A stretch of DNA of 64,000 bases from Mesorhizobium mediterraneum (GCF_002284565.1 NZ_NPKI01000041.1:62001-126000), one strand, 5' to 3'; counted from the stretch's first letter, positions 25,791-34,788 are shown. Numbers and translations are program-made. The notes: generated from the sequence alone by a model not told the origin.

Positions 25791-26354
25791 ATGAACAGGA
25801 ACGACCAGCAGGCGATTGGCAATCTTTTTGAGAAACTTGCGAATGTTGAGCGACAGACGCCGCCGCGCGATGCCGAAGCGGAACGCTTCATCAACGATCA
25901 GATTGCCCGACAGCCTGGCGCGCCATACTACATGGCGCAAACAATCGTCGTGCAAGAGCAGGCCCTGAACGCGGCACAGTCGCGCATCGAGGAACTGGAA
26001 CAACAGGCACAGCAATCTGCCGGCGGCGGATTGCTTGGCGGCCTCTTCGGAGGCAGCGGCGCCAGGCGCTCGGGTTCGGTGCCGCGGGTCGGGCGCACCG
26101 CTGCCGCTGCACCGGAGCAGCCGCTTTCTGGCAATGATCGGCAGGGGGCAGGCGGCGGTTTCCTCGCCGGAGCCGCGCAGACTGCGATGGGTGTGGCGGG
26201 CGGCGTGCTTCTCGGCAACGCGATCGCAGGCATGTTTGGCGAAAGCGGCGAAGCGCAGGCAGCCGAACCGCCGGCACCACAGCCAGAGCAAGCCGACCAA
26301 GCAGACGATGCCGGCTCCGATGGCGGTGGTGATTTCGGCGATATTGAATTCTGA
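25791..26354 (+). CDS. DUF2076 family protein
   Basis: The ATG at 25791 gives 187 residues beginning MNRNDQQAIGNLFEKLANVE. The start, the coiled-coil-like middle (AAQSRIEELEQQAQQ) and the glycine-rich later part (GGLLGGLFGG, FLAGAAQTAMGVAGGVLLGNAI) fit the DUF2076 family. The last 40 residues are acidic and end in GDFGDIEF. The function is unknown; a periplasmic ligand-binding role has been suggested for the family name only. It has a GGAG ribosome site and stands alone after the inverted repeat. Confidence 0.82.
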   Translation: MNRNDQQAIGNLFEKLANVERQTPPRDAEAERFINDQIARQPGAPYYMAQTIVVQEQALNAAQSRIEELEQQAQQSAGGGLLGGLFGGSGARRSGSVPRVGRTAAAAPEQPLSGNDRQGAGGGFLAGAAQTAMGVAGGVLLGNAIAGMFGESGEAQAAEPPAPQPEQADQADDAGSDGGGDFGDIEF

Positions 26355-26592
26355 CCATGCGCGGTGCGGGTGGGTCCGGCCTCGGACCACACGATATATG
26401 CCAATGGCTCGTCGGCCGTTGGCAGCCGCCTGCTGGCGGTCTCATGGACGGCTCTGTGGGAAAATATGACGCTGCTCGGCTTGGTCGATCGCACGAGTCC
26501 GGGGTTCTTTCACGCGGGACAATCACCTGATCGCGCATCGACCTCAGTTGGGAGCGCCGGGGAGGGTAGAAGGCATGGCAATCGAGAAAAGG

Positions 26593-27861
26593 TTAGGCTG
26601 ATACGAGCCTATCGCTCGTGGCTGCATCGCGCGAAGGTGGAGAGTGCTGGTAGGACACTGGGCATTCATGGTGGGCCTGCGATCCAGCCGACGAAGCAAG
26701 CCGCTGTGACCACTGTGTCTTCGATGTGCCCAGGGCGAACTCTGCCAACCTGAGGAGCTGCACGTCAGAAGTGCCCGCCGGCGCGAAGATGTGGTGCGCA
26801 TCCCGCAACAACCTTTCGATGGGCCGGTCGGCGAACAATCCACAAGCGGCATGCACTTCCATGGCGTTGCGGGCCGAATCCAAGGCGTGCTCCACGTTGA
26901 TCAGCTTGGCATTTATCAGTTCAGCGTCACAAGGCAGGGCACGGTCCAGCATATGCACGGCGTGATAGGCGGCGAGCCGGGCGGTCATCAGCCGCGACTG
27001 CATCTGGCCGAGTTTCTGCTTGATGGTGGGAAGTTCGCAAAGAGGGCTGCCGTAACGGTGCTGCTGCGCGGCAAATGCCACGGTCTCCTCGACAAGCGCA
27101 TGGTGGATTCCGAGCGCGACGGCGGTCAGGTTGGGCCTTCCGTAGAGGATGCTGGAAGAATAGGCCACAGCCAGGCCGTCGCCCTCCTTGCCGAGCAGGT
27201 TTTCAGCGGGGACCCGGCAGTTGTCGAAGACAAGTTCCCCAAAACCGAAGCCGTGCAGGCCCATCGCTGGCTTCAGTGCAGCGCGTGAGAAGCCGGGGCG
27301 ATCCGCCTCTACGAGGAACGCGGACAGACCCTTCGAGCCGCCTCCGGTTCGGACGATCACCCCATGCAGATCGCCGACATGGCTATTGCCGACATACGTC
27401 TTGTGGCCGTTGAGGATATAGGCGTCCCCGTCGCGCTCGGCGTTCGATGCCATGCCGAGCACGTGGCTGCCGGACTCGTGTTCGGTTACGGCAATGGTCG
27501 GCAGACATTCCCCCTTGGCTATGGCCGGAAGCCATTTCCGCTTCTGGGCTTCGTTGCCGAAATGGAGAATTTTCGCGACGCCTAGCTGCGAGGCCTGCAC
27601 CATCGCTCCCATGGCGCCGCTGACGCGCGAGATTTCCTCGATGACGATGGTCTTGGCCAGATGCCCGAGACCCAAGCCGCCAAATTCTTTGCCAATGGTG
27701 ATGCCGATCCAGCCCTGGCGGGCGATCAGCCAAGATAGATCATGGTCTACAGACCGCGAGGCTTCCATGGCAGGTATACGGGGCCGGATCTCGGCCTCCG
27801 CAAAGGCCCGTGCCCGATCCCGAATCTGATCGTGGCGCTCGGTAGCGAAGTAACTGTCCAT
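26593..27861 (-). CDS. Acyl-CoA dehydrogenase family protein
   Basis: The start at 27861 follows a strong AGGAGG site and gives 422 residues beginning MDSYFATERHDQIRDRARAF. Family features are the N-terminal helical domain, the flavin-contact segment LPTIAVTEHESGSHVLGM, the NGHKTYVGNSHVGDL region and a C-terminal helical bundle ending IFAPAGTSDVQLLRLAEFALG. These enzymes oxidise acyl-CoA thioesters with FAD. The last 35 residues or so (after FALGTS) have no family character and look like an altered or read-through tail. The catalytic base could not be assigned with confidence. The substrate is unknown. Confidence 0.85.
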   Translation of the reverse strand: MDSYFATERHDQIRDRARAFAEAEIRPRIPAMEASRSVDHDLSWLIARQGWIGITIGKEFGGLGLGHLAKTIVIEEISRVSGAMGAMVQASQLGVAKILHFGNEAQKRKWLPAIAKGECLPTIAVTEHESGSHVLGMASNAERDGDAYILNGHKTYVGNSHVGDLHGVIVRTGGGSKGLSAFLVEADRPGFSRAALKPAMGLHGFGFGELVFDNCRVPAENLLGKEGDGLAVAYSSSILYGRPNLTAVALGIHHALVEETVAFAAQQHRYGSPLCELPTIKQKLGQMQSRLMTARLAAYHAVHMLDRALPCDAELINAKLINVEHALDSARNAMEVHAACGLFADRPIERLLRDAHHIFAPAGTSDVQLLRLAEFALGTSKTQWSQRLASSAGSQAHHECPVSYQHSPPSRDAATSDRLVSA

Positions 27862-28019
27862 CCGATCCTCCTGACTTCCGGAGCGCGATGATCGGAGCAG
27901 CGGACTACCGGACAATTTCACGGGGAGGGGAATTCGGTTACATCCGAAACAGGGAAGCTACCTCCGTGACTCGAGACATGACCGTCTGGTGGCAAGTTGC
28001 GGTGCCTTTCAGACGTTCA

Positions 28020-28573
28020 CTAGGTCGCACTGAGAGCTTCAACGATCTCTGAAACAGTCGCTATTTTGGCGATCTTGCCGTTCATGTAATCCAGGGAGAC
28101 GCGCGCGTGCTCTGCGTCGTAGGAGCCGATGCATTCCTCGGCCAAGACCACTCGGAAATCTCGTAGGCGTCCACCGCAGCCACACGGATACAGGCGTGTG
28201 TATTGACGCCGCATAAAACCAGTTCACCGGCGCCAAATTCAGCCAGTAGCTCGTCAAGTCCCGTCTTGAAGAACGCGCTGTAGCGCTTCTTGACTATCGT
28301 CGCATCGCTTGGCTGCCAATCGAGCTCAGCGTGAAGCAGGGCACCTCTCGTGCCCTGAATTGTAACGGCGATGCGTTTGTCGCGCATCTCAAGAAATGCG
28401 TCGCTGAGATCCGAACGGAACTCCTGCCGCACCCAGATCACCGGGAGCTGTAAACTCCTGAAAGCGGCCACCAGCCGGTTGGTATTCTGAACCAGTCGAT
28501 CGGCTTTATCTGCTTCCCACAGGTCGAGATACTCATTCAGCAGGTCGATGATAAGGAGGCAGCATTTGGTCAT
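28020..28573 (-). pseudogene. Cysteine hydrolase (isochorismatase-like), frameshifted
   Basis: Two overlapping minus-strand frames together encode one isochorismatase-fold protein. The N-terminal part (from 28573, MTKCCLLIIDLLNEYLDL) carries the catalytic Asp, a lysine in VKKRYSAF and the nucleophile region LCGVNTHACIRVAAVDAYE. The C-terminal part continues in another frame (RDFRVVLAEECIGSYDAEHARVSL). The switch falls at about 28158-28166, where GCCTACGAGATTTCCGA appears to lack four bases of a GAGCGAG sequence. The protein made from the first frame ends in unrelated residues and lacks the last helix region. Either a real mutation or a sequencing error explains it. Confidence 0.8.
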
Positions 28574-28714
28574 CGTCGAGCTATATGAAGCGCTGAATGC
28601 AGATTTGTGACGAGGCCGTATCTCCTAGCGAGCTGTCAAAGCGATTTAGAGACGCGCCGGCGAACCACTGCGGCACGCGGAAACTGGCGATCCGGTGTCT
28701 TTGCAGCATTCGCC

Positions 28715-28963
28715 TTATCGTTGCCAGAAGGGCAGCTTGGCGATCTCTTCCTCGACCTGCTGTCTCGTCAGACCGATATCGTCGATCAAGTGGGGATTGT
28801 CCTTCGACATTTGCTTAAGTTCCCAGCGAAAGCGTGTCCGCTCGCGCCAGGTCGCGATAATGCTTCGCAGGGTCGTCAGGTGCCGACGCGACACTTCCGC
28901 CGGCCTCACGGGCGTTTCCGGCCGCGATGCCTGATGCGGCGCCGATGCAAGGGTATCGTTCAT
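28715..28963 (-). CDS. DUF1127 domain protein
   Basis: The start at 28963 lies behind a GGAGG site and gives 82 residues. The C-terminal half carries the DUF1127 (YjiS-like) pattern: ATWRERTRFRWELKQMSKDN, then PHLIDDIGLTRQQVEEEIAKLPFW. Small members of this family bind RNA or affect phosphate and nitrogen metabolism in some alphaproteobacteria; a role here is not known. It is divergent from the winged-helix regulator gene at 29090, and a 17-base palindrome lies in its leader. Confidence 0.88.
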   Translation of the reverse strand: MNDTLASAPHQASRPETPVRPAEVSRRHLTTLRSIIATWRERTRFRWELKQMSKDNPHLIDDIGLTRQQVEEEIAKLPFWQR

Positions 28964-28982
28964 GGCAACCTCCATATGGTTT

Positions 28983-28999
28983 GAGGGTCCGGGACCCTC
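28983..28999. promoter_or_regulatory. 17-base palindrome in the DUF1127 leader
   Basis: GAGGGTCC at 28983-28990 and GGACCCTC at 28992-28999 are exact reverse complements around one central base. It sits 20 bases before the DUF1127 start codon and about 90 bases before the divergent regulator gene. It could be an operator or a leader hairpin; it is too short-looped to be a typical terminator. Confidence 0.5.
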
Positions 29000-29089
29000 G
29001 ACCTGAAAGAGGTTGAATTCTGCAGGATACAAACAGCGCCGTAATTAAGCTCTCCCAAATAGTTTTCAAAACTTCCAAATCGGCTATAG

Positions 29090-30607
29090 ATGCGCTGTAT
29101 GCAAGGATCGCGCTTTGCCTTTGGTCCGTTCGTGCTTGATCCAGGTGCGGGAACACTCCTTCGGAACGATGTCCCCGTTGCCGTTGGCTACCGCGGGTTG
29201 AAGCTGCTTGCGGCGCTCGTCGGACGGCCCGGCGAAATACTTGAGAAGGCCGAGTTGATGGACGCGGCGTGGCCGGGCACTGCCGTCGAGGAAGGCAACC
29301 TCACCGTCCAGATCGCGCAACTGAGGAAGCTGCTTGGTCCGGCCACCGACGGCGGTGAATGGATCTCCACGGTTCCGCGCGTCGGCTACCGGTTCACGGG
29401 GGTCATCGAACAGCTCGGTGGCGCGAAGCGAAAACCTTTGCCGCTGCCCGGCAAACCATCGATAGCGGTGCTGCCCTTTGTTAACATCAGCAACGATCCC
29501 GAGCAGGAATCCTTCACGGATGGTTTGACCGAAGACCTGATCACCGACCTGTCCAGGGTCTCCGGCCTGTTTGTCATCGCACGCAACTCTGTCTTTGCCT
29601 ACAAAGGAAAGGCGACGGACGTGCGCGATATCGCACAGGATCTTGGCGTGCGCTACCTGCTGGAGGGTAGCGCAAGACACGCCGCGGGGCGGGTGCGTGT
29701 CAACGCACAGCTGGTCGACGCGGAGAGTGGCGATCATCTGTGGGCGGAACGCTTCGATCGCAGCCTGGAAGACGTCTTTGCCGTTCAGGACGAGGTCACC
29801 GGCAAGATCGTGGAGGCGTTGCTCGGCCGGCTGCGTGCACCGCCGCCGCGCAATCGACCCAAAAATCTCGAGGCTTACGATCTGTGCGTGCGGGCGCGCA
29901 AGCTGATGGATGATTCGCCGCAGACGGCGCAGGAAGCGCATCTGATGCTCACCCGCGCGATTTCGCTCGATCCGGAATATGCCGAGGCCTATCGCTGGCT
30001 TGCCATGAATCACTGGATGGGATGGGTGCATTCTGGCGGACCAACCGAAACATCCCGTAGCGTTGCTTTGGAACTGGCGCGCAAAGCGGTGGCGATCGAC
30101 CCCAACGATGCCGGCTGCCGCTGGGTTTTGGCTTACCTGCTTGCCTATGAGCGCGGCTTCGCCGAGGCCGATGCGGAATTCGCCAAGGCGATCGAGCTCG
30201 ACCCGAACGAGGCCGATGCCTGGGCGGCATTATCCGACATCGCGGTCTTGGCCGGGCGGGTCGAGGAGGGGCTTGAGCACATTCGCAAGGCGTTCCGGCT
30301 GAACCCGTTTCCGGCAAGTTGGTACTATCTGACGCTCGGCCAGGCGCAATATGCTGCGCGCGAGTACGAAGCCGCTGTCGACACACTGCGCAGGGATGAG
30401 ACCTATCGTACAAGCTCACGCCGTTTCCTGGCGGCAAGCCTTGCCCAACTCGGCCGACACGACGAGGCGCGCGCAGAGGTCGAGCTGTTTCTCGTCGGCA
30501 ACCCGCATTTCACAACCCGCCACTGGGCCACGACGGAGCCATTCCGGGACGCTGCGACGCTTGAGCATTTCGTTGAAGGTTACCGCAAGGCCGGTCTTCC
30601 GGAGTGA
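29090..30607 (+). CDS. Winged-helix regulator with TolB-N-like and TPR domains
   Basis: The 505-residue protein has three parts. Residues 5-100 are an OmpR/CadC-type winged helix (FGPFVLDPGAGTLLRND, GNLTVQIAQLRKLLG, WISTVPRVGYRF). Residues 115-265 are a domain (SIAVLPFVNISNDPEQESFTDGLTEDLITDLSRV) common in adenylate-cyclase-like rhizobial proteins. TPR repeats follow to the end (AISLDPEYAEAYRWLAMNH, AIELDPNEADAWAAL). There is no membrane helix and no cyclase catalytic domain, so it is probably a cytoplasmic DNA-binding regulator. An ATG three codons later is an alternative start. Its target may be the divergent DUF1127 gene. Confidence 0.88.
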   Translation: MRCMQGSRFAFGPFVLDPGAGTLLRNDVPVAVGYRGLKLLAALVGRPGEILEKAELMDAAWPGTAVEEGNLTVQIAQLRKLLGPATDGGEWISTVPRVGYRFTGVIEQLGGAKRKPLPLPGKPSIAVLPFVNISNDPEQESFTDGLTEDLITDLSRVSGLFVIARNSVFAYKGKATDVRDIAQDLGVRYLLEGSARHAAGRVRVNAQLVDAESGDHLWAERFDRSLEDVFAVQDEVTGKIVEALLGRLRAPPPRNRPKNLEAYDLCVRARKLMDDSPQTAQEAHLMLTRAISLDPEYAEAYRWLAMNHWMGWVHSGGPTETSRSVALELARKAVAIDPNDAGCRWVLAYLLAYERGFAEADAEFAKAIELDPNEADAWAALSDIAVLAGRVEEGLEHIRKAFRLNPFPASWYYLTLGQAQYAAREYEAAVDTLRRDETYRTSSRRFLAASLAQLGRHDEARAEVELFLVGNPHFTTRHWATTEPFRDAATLEHFVEGYRKAGLPE

Positions 30608-30659
30608 CGCGCCGGCGTGACCCTCCCAAACGGCCACTCGCACCGTTCGTGCGTGCGAC

Positions 30660-31052
30660 CTACTCCTCAAAGCGACCCGTGGCGTCACGATCGCGCTCAT
30701 ATCGTCTCTTGAGCGGAAACGGTGGCAACCAGGATTCGCGACGGATGATCCAGCTTTCGTATGTTGGCATCAGCTGGTCGGGGGCATCCAGGGATCCCAG
30801 GTTCACTTCGATTTCGTCTGCGGTGCGCCCGAAAATGGTCGAGCCGCAGCGGGGGCAGAAAAACCGCCCGGCGTAGTCGCGTGTTTCGCCATCGATCGTT
30901 ACCGCATCCTGGGGGAACACCGCGGAAGCGTGAAAAAGGGCCCCATGATGCTTGCGGCAGTCGAGACAATGACAAATGCCGACCCGGTATGGGAGTCCCG
31001 ACGCCACAATTCGGACGTTGCCGCACAAGCAACCGCCGGTGAATCGGTCCAT
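30660..31052 (-). CDS. GFA family zinc protein
   Basis: The start at 31052 behind GGAGGAG gives 130 residues. All zinc-binding cysteines of the glutathione-dependent formaldehyde-activating (GFA) fold are visible: GGCLCGNVR, the CHCLDCRKHHG cluster and FFCPRCGSTIF. Family members bind two zinc ions; the name comes from Gfa of Paracoccus, but most members have no known activity. The gene lies in the same direction as the ureohydrolase upstream, about 100 bases away. Confidence 0.9.
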   Translation of the reverse strand: MDRFTGGCLCGNVRIVASGLPYRVGICHCLDCRKHHGALFHASAVFPQDAVTIDGETRDYAGRFFCPRCGSTIFGRTADEIEVNLGSLDAPDQLMPTYESWIIRRESWLPPFPLKRRYERDRDATGRFEE

Positions 31053-31156
31053 GCTGCGTCTCCTCCAAAACAAGCGGTGGGAATGTTTACAACGAACCCC
31101 GTCGGGGCGTCCATGGGCGGCGAGGGGGCGTTGAAGCTACGAGAGGAATCCAGGTT

Positions 31157-32068
31157 TCAAACCTGCCTAACAATGGTGCCGATCACATTGACGAGAAGGC
31201 GCGCGGCGGTCAGCGCCGACAGGCCGTCAATGTCGGCCGGGGGATAGAGCTCCACAAGGTCGAATCCTGCGATCTTGGCCCGCCTGCCGAGGCCCGCGAT
31301 CAGGTCGATCACCTGCGTATAGGTGAGGCCGCCGGGCGTACGCGCCGCCACGCCCGGCATGATGCCGGGGTCGAGGCCGTCGCAGTCGAGGGTGACGACG
31401 ACCCGTACTCCTTCCGGAATATGCTGGAGTGCGGCTTCGACGCCCTGGGCGTGAACCTCGCGGGCGGTCACGAAGCGGCTGCCATAGCGCCGCGCCGCTT
31501 CGATGTCAGTGAGGCGTGCGCTGCCGACGCCACGGATGCCGACCTGCACGATGCCGGCGACATGCGGCATCTCGCTCGCCCCGCGCATCGGGTTCGAATA
31601 GCCGTGGCGTTCGCCATGCAACTCGTCGCGCCAGTCGATATGGGCGTCGATCTGCAGGATCCAGATCGGCCCGTGATCCGCAAAGCCGGCGAGAAAGGGA
31701 ATGGGTACGGAATCGTCGCCGCCGAGCAGGATTGGTACGGCGGGCAATGCCAGGACCTCGCGCGTCTTCGCCTCGATCCGGGCCCGGTTGCCGGCATTAT
31801 CATGCATAGCGGTCGGGATGTCGCTGGCGTCGATGCAGCAGACCGGCTTGCCGTCGAACAGCGGGCCGCTGAGGTCGAAATCCCAGTGCTCGACGAGCTC
31901 GGCATCGTCTTGGCTCGCAGCGCGAATGGCGTCGGCGGCCAAGGCATAGCCGCTGCTGTCCTTGCCGGGATAAGTGCTGCCGTGACCGGCTCCGAAGATC
32001 ACCGCACGAGGCATGCGGCCATCGGCGAAGCGATCGGGAAAGCCGAGAAAGGGAGGCGAGGCGGTCAT
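31157..32068 (-). CDS. Ureohydrolase (agmatinase/arginase family)
   Basis: The 303-residue protein has the three metal-binding motifs of the family: LLGGDDSVPIP, IDAHIDWRDE and TLDCDGLDPGIMPG. In the first, the usual His of GGDHS is Asp, a change I believe also occurs in other members of this branch. Ureohydrolases split urea from agmatine, arginine, guanidinobutyrate or related compounds with two manganese ions. The substrate cannot be set from sequence. It stands alone between the GFA and SRPBCC genes. Confidence 0.88.
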   Translation of the reverse strand: MTASPPFLGFPDRFADGRMPRAVIFGAGHGSTYPGKDSSGYALAADAIRAASQDDAELVEHWDFDLSGPLFDGKPVCCIDASDIPTAMHDNAGNRARIEAKTREVLALPAVPILLGGDDSVPIPFLAGFADHGPIWILQIDAHIDWRDELHGERHGYSNPMRGASEMPHVAGIVQVGIRGVGSARLTDIEAARRYGSRFVTAREVHAQGVEAALQHIPEGVRVVVTLDCDGLDPGIMPGVAARTPGGLTYTQVIDLIAGLGRRAKIAGFDLVELYPPADIDGLSALTAARLLVNVIGTIVRQV

Positions 32069-32173
32069 TTTGTGATGGTCTTAGCTGAAAATTTCGGTGT
32101 TGAGAGGTGCAGGATGGGGTCGTCCGAATGCGAGATTGAGTCAGTCGACTGAATCGAAGCGAACGGTTGCCTC

Positions 32174-32635
32174 TCAGATAACGCGAGCGTTCGGTGCATG
32201 ATCTAGGACGAGATTGGGCTCAATGCCATGCTCAAGGTAGAACTTCATGGCTGCTAACAGGTTTGTGAATCCTTCGGTGGAATTTATCGCTTCCTCCGCG
32301 CCGCCAGAAAAGCCCCAGTTTCTGACCGTGACGAAGGTCTGACCGTCTTCTATCGATCTAAATGTCCATTCGACGAAACTCGGATTTTCAGACCCGTTCC
32401 ACTCGATCAGGATTCGCTCGTCCGGGTCGATAGCCTTTACGTCGGCGATTGTATGCACGCCATACATCTCCCAATCCCATCTGACCCTTTCGCCCACTTG
32501 CAACGGTGCGGCACCCTTGGAAAACCAGAAATGACATGTGATCCTCGGATCGATCAGTGATTGAAAGACCTCTGCGACGGGCTTGCGTATCATCATCTGT
32601 GCCTTGGCGACTGGCTGCTCAGACTTGTTGGACAT
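32174..32635 (-). CDS. SRPBCC (AHSA1-like) domain protein
   Basis: The start at 32635 gives 153 residues with the pattern of the activator-of-Hsp90 homologue family: VAKAQMMIRKPVAEVFQSLID, ITCHFWFSKGAAPLQVGERVRWDWEM and the C-terminal TEGFTNLLAAMKFYLEHG. The fold forms a ligand cavity; the function is unknown. About 40 bases upstream, GGAAC-N16-TGTT (32699 to 32675 on the minus strand) comes within one base of the EcfG promoter consensus, which is weak evidence for stress control. Confidence 0.85.
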   Translation of the reverse strand: MSNKSEQPVAKAQMMIRKPVAEVFQSLIDPRITCHFWFSKGAAPLQVGERVRWDWEMYGVHTIADVKAIDPDERILIEWNGSENPSFVEWTFRSIEDGQTFVTVRNWGFSGGAEEAINSTEGFTNLLAAMKFYLEHGIEPNLVLDHAPNARVI

Positions 32636-32856
32636 CTGAATTCCACCCTTCCACAATTGCCGGTCTCAAGGTCTAACACGTATCGATGAGGGTTGTTCCG
32701 CCAGGGCGCAACCGCGCAGGGACGTGCTGCGCTCCATGATCTCAAGCCCGCCGCGTCGGGATAGTCGATTGCCCGGTCGGCTGGCTTCCACGTCGGAAAG
32801 TCGCATAAGATAGATTATGGAACTGATGTGCGGTTTTGATTGCGTTGCCTTTCGGC

Positions 32857-32903
32857 CCAGCCGCAGTTCCTTGTTCCTCGGAACTCAGCGGAACTGCGGC
32901 TGG
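32857..32903 (-). terminator. Large nested inverted repeat, probable terminator
   Basis: CCAGCCGCAGTTCC (32857-32870) is the perfect 14-base reverse complement of 32890-32903. Its 19-base loop contains a second small hairpin, GTTCC-TC-GGAAC. It begins nine bases after the stop of the homocysteine methyltransferase gene on the minus strand. No T-run follows, so it may need Rho or act in RNA stability. Confidence 0.55.
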
Positions 32904-32912
32904 TAGAGTCTC

Positions 32913-33860
32913 CTACGCCGCCTGCGGCACGCAGGCTTCGCAGATTGCTGCGATGTGCCGGTGGTCGGTGCCGCAGCAGCCGCCCAGGATGCGCATGGTC
33001 GGAAACGAGGTTCTCAGCCCGCTGTAGCGCCGCCCGAGGTCGTCCGGGTCGCCCGCGTCGAGCGTCTCCGATTCGTCCAGTTCGGCATGGCTTTTGGCCG
33101 AAGCGTTCGCCTTCACGCCATAGACGCGATCGAGCCAGCGCTCGCCCTTTTTCAGCGCCTGCATGAAATGCGTCGGATGTGCGCAGTTGATCATATAGTA
33201 GGCCGGCGCACCGTCCGTGGCGTCGTCAACCCTATCGATCGCCTCGCCGAGCGTCATGCCGGTCACCAGCTTCCCGTCGGTCTCAACGGTGAACGAGATC
33301 ATACAGGGCATCGCATGCGCCTTGGCCGCCCGCGCCACGCCGATCGCCTCGTGGAAATTGGTGAGCGTATAGGCCGCCACCATGTCGGCCTCGGTCCGCG
33401 CGAAACTCTCGATTTGCGCCGCATGATAGGCTTCCGCCTCGTTGGCGTCCATATTACCAGCTTTGTAGCCGTCGCCGCGCGGCCCGATCGCGCCGCTGAT
33501 GACGCAAGGCGTCTCGGCAGTCTCGAACTCCTTGCGCAGGTCGAGAAGAAGCTCGATGGAGCTCTCGTTGACGGCCCGCAACGCTTCCGGCCCGTAGCCG
33601 AGCAACGTTCCCCAATCGGGGTTGGCCCGCCACGTCGGCGTGTCGAGGATGAACCCGGTCCCGCCTCTGCGCGCAATGGTCAGATAGCGGACGTAATATT
33701 CCTTGAGCTTCTGCCGGCCTTCAGGCGTTGCCATCAGCGTGAATGAAGCAAAATGCGGAAGGTCGAGGCCTTCGTGAAAGATGAGGGTCGTCTCCATGCC
33801 GCCATCGCTCAAGAATGTTCTGTTGGCGAGTTGCGGCAGATTCTGGCGGTACTTGGCCAT
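32913..33860 (-). CDS. Homocysteine S-methyltransferase family protein
   Basis: The start at 33860 behind GGAG gives 315 residues beginning MAKYRQNLPQLANRTFLSDG; the frame stays open far upstream but without family character. Zinc ligands of the family are visible as MINCAHP and LGGCCGTDHRHI. These enzymes transfer a methyl group to homocysteine from S-methylmethionine, betaine or similar donors without cobalamin. It is divergent from a TetR gene 244 bases away, which probably controls it. No riboswitch-like structure was seen upstream. Confidence 0.9.
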   Translation of the reverse strand: MAKYRQNLPQLANRTFLSDGGMETTLIFHEGLDLPHFASFTLMATPEGRQKLKEYYVRYLTIARRGGTGFILDTPTWRANPDWGTLLGYGPEALRAVNESSIELLLDLRKEFETAETPCVISGAIGPRGDGYKAGNMDANEAEAYHAAQIESFARTEADMVAAYTLTNFHEAIGVARAAKAHAMPCMISFTVETDGKLVTGMTLGEAIDRVDDATDGAPAYYMINCAHPTHFMQALKKGERWLDRVYGVKANASAKSHAELDESETLDAGDPDDLGRRYSGLRTSFPTMRILGGCCGTDHRHIAAICEACVPQAA

Positions 33861-34104
33861 GTTTGTCTCCAGTGGTAAGATAACACCGTGCCGCCTTGGT
33901 TGCGGCCGGTTTCGGAATAGCCAAGTTTTAACAGCACGTGCCACCGGTGCGGTAGAAGGCTCGTGGTCCGGTACTCCACCGAAGCGGGAACCGCAGCAAT
34001 TACAGACGGATAGCCGTTCTGGGTCGGTCGTATTGCTATCGGTGCCGAAGTTGGCGGGTGTGAAAACCATACCGCCGGTACAGTAAATTTGAGGGCATTC
34101 GGTC

Positions 34105-34764
34105 ATGCGCAAGGGTGCGGAAACGCGCGAACGCATTCTGGAGATCGCCGAGGCATCGGTGCTCGCCAAGGGGTTCGGCGCGACTTCCATCGAGGAGGTG
34201 ATCGCCGAAGCCGGCATCACCAAGAGCGGCTTCTTCTATCATTTCAAGGACAAGAACGAACTCGCCCGCGCCTTGATGCTGCGCTACGTCGAGGAGAACG
34301 ACCGCATCTTCGACGATGTGTTTCACCGCGGCCGGCAATTGTCCGATGATCCGTTGCAGTCCTTCCTGATCACGCTCAAGTTGCTCGCCGAACTGATGGG
34401 TGACCTGCCGAACGGCCACCCCGGCTGCCTGATTGCGACGTTCACCTATCAGGAGCGCCTCTTCGACCGCAGCGTTCGCGAAATCGCTGCCAGCGCCGTA
34501 CGCTCCTGGAACGGGCGGTTTCGCGACGCGCTGAATGAGATCGCGAGCGTTTATCCAGCCCACAAGGACATGGACCTCGACGACGTCGCCATCATGTTCT
34601 CCTGTGTGATCGATGGCGGCATCATCATGTCGCGGGGGCTCGGCGACCCCCGCGTCCTCGAACGCCAGATTCTCGCCTTCCGCAGCTTCGTAAAGATGTT
34701 GTTCGCGCCGGCTGCGCCCGACATCATGTTGCCGCCTGCGCACACCGCGGTCGCCGCCGAATAG
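34105..34764 (+). CDS. TetR family transcriptional regulator
   Basis: The 219-residue protein has an N-terminal TetR helix-turn-helix (RERILEIAEASVLAKGFGATSIEEVIAEAGITKSGFFYHF) and an alpha-helical ligand domain. It is divergent from the homocysteine methyltransferase gene, a typical arrangement for a local repressor. A short palindrome, TACCG-C-CGGTA at 34070-34080, lies 25 bases before its start and could be part of an operator. The inducer is unknown. Confidence 0.92.
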   Translation: MRKGAETRERILEIAEASVLAKGFGATSIEEVIAEAGITKSGFFYHFKDKNELARALMLRYVEENDRIFDDVFHRGRQLSDDPLQSFLITLKLLAELMGDLPNGHPGCLIATFTYQERLFDRSVREIAASAVRSWNGRFRDALNEIASVYPAHKDMDLDDVAIMFSCVIDGGIIMSRGLGDPRVLERQILAFRSFVKMLFAPAAPDIMLPPAHTAVAAE

Positions 34765-34788
34765 CTGCGATATCAGGTGTGCCGGACC

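Noticed and set aside
33861..34104. Riboswitch upstream of homocysteine S-methyltransferase
   Set aside because: I found no SAM, SAH or cobalamin box; only short palindromes fitting TetR control are present.
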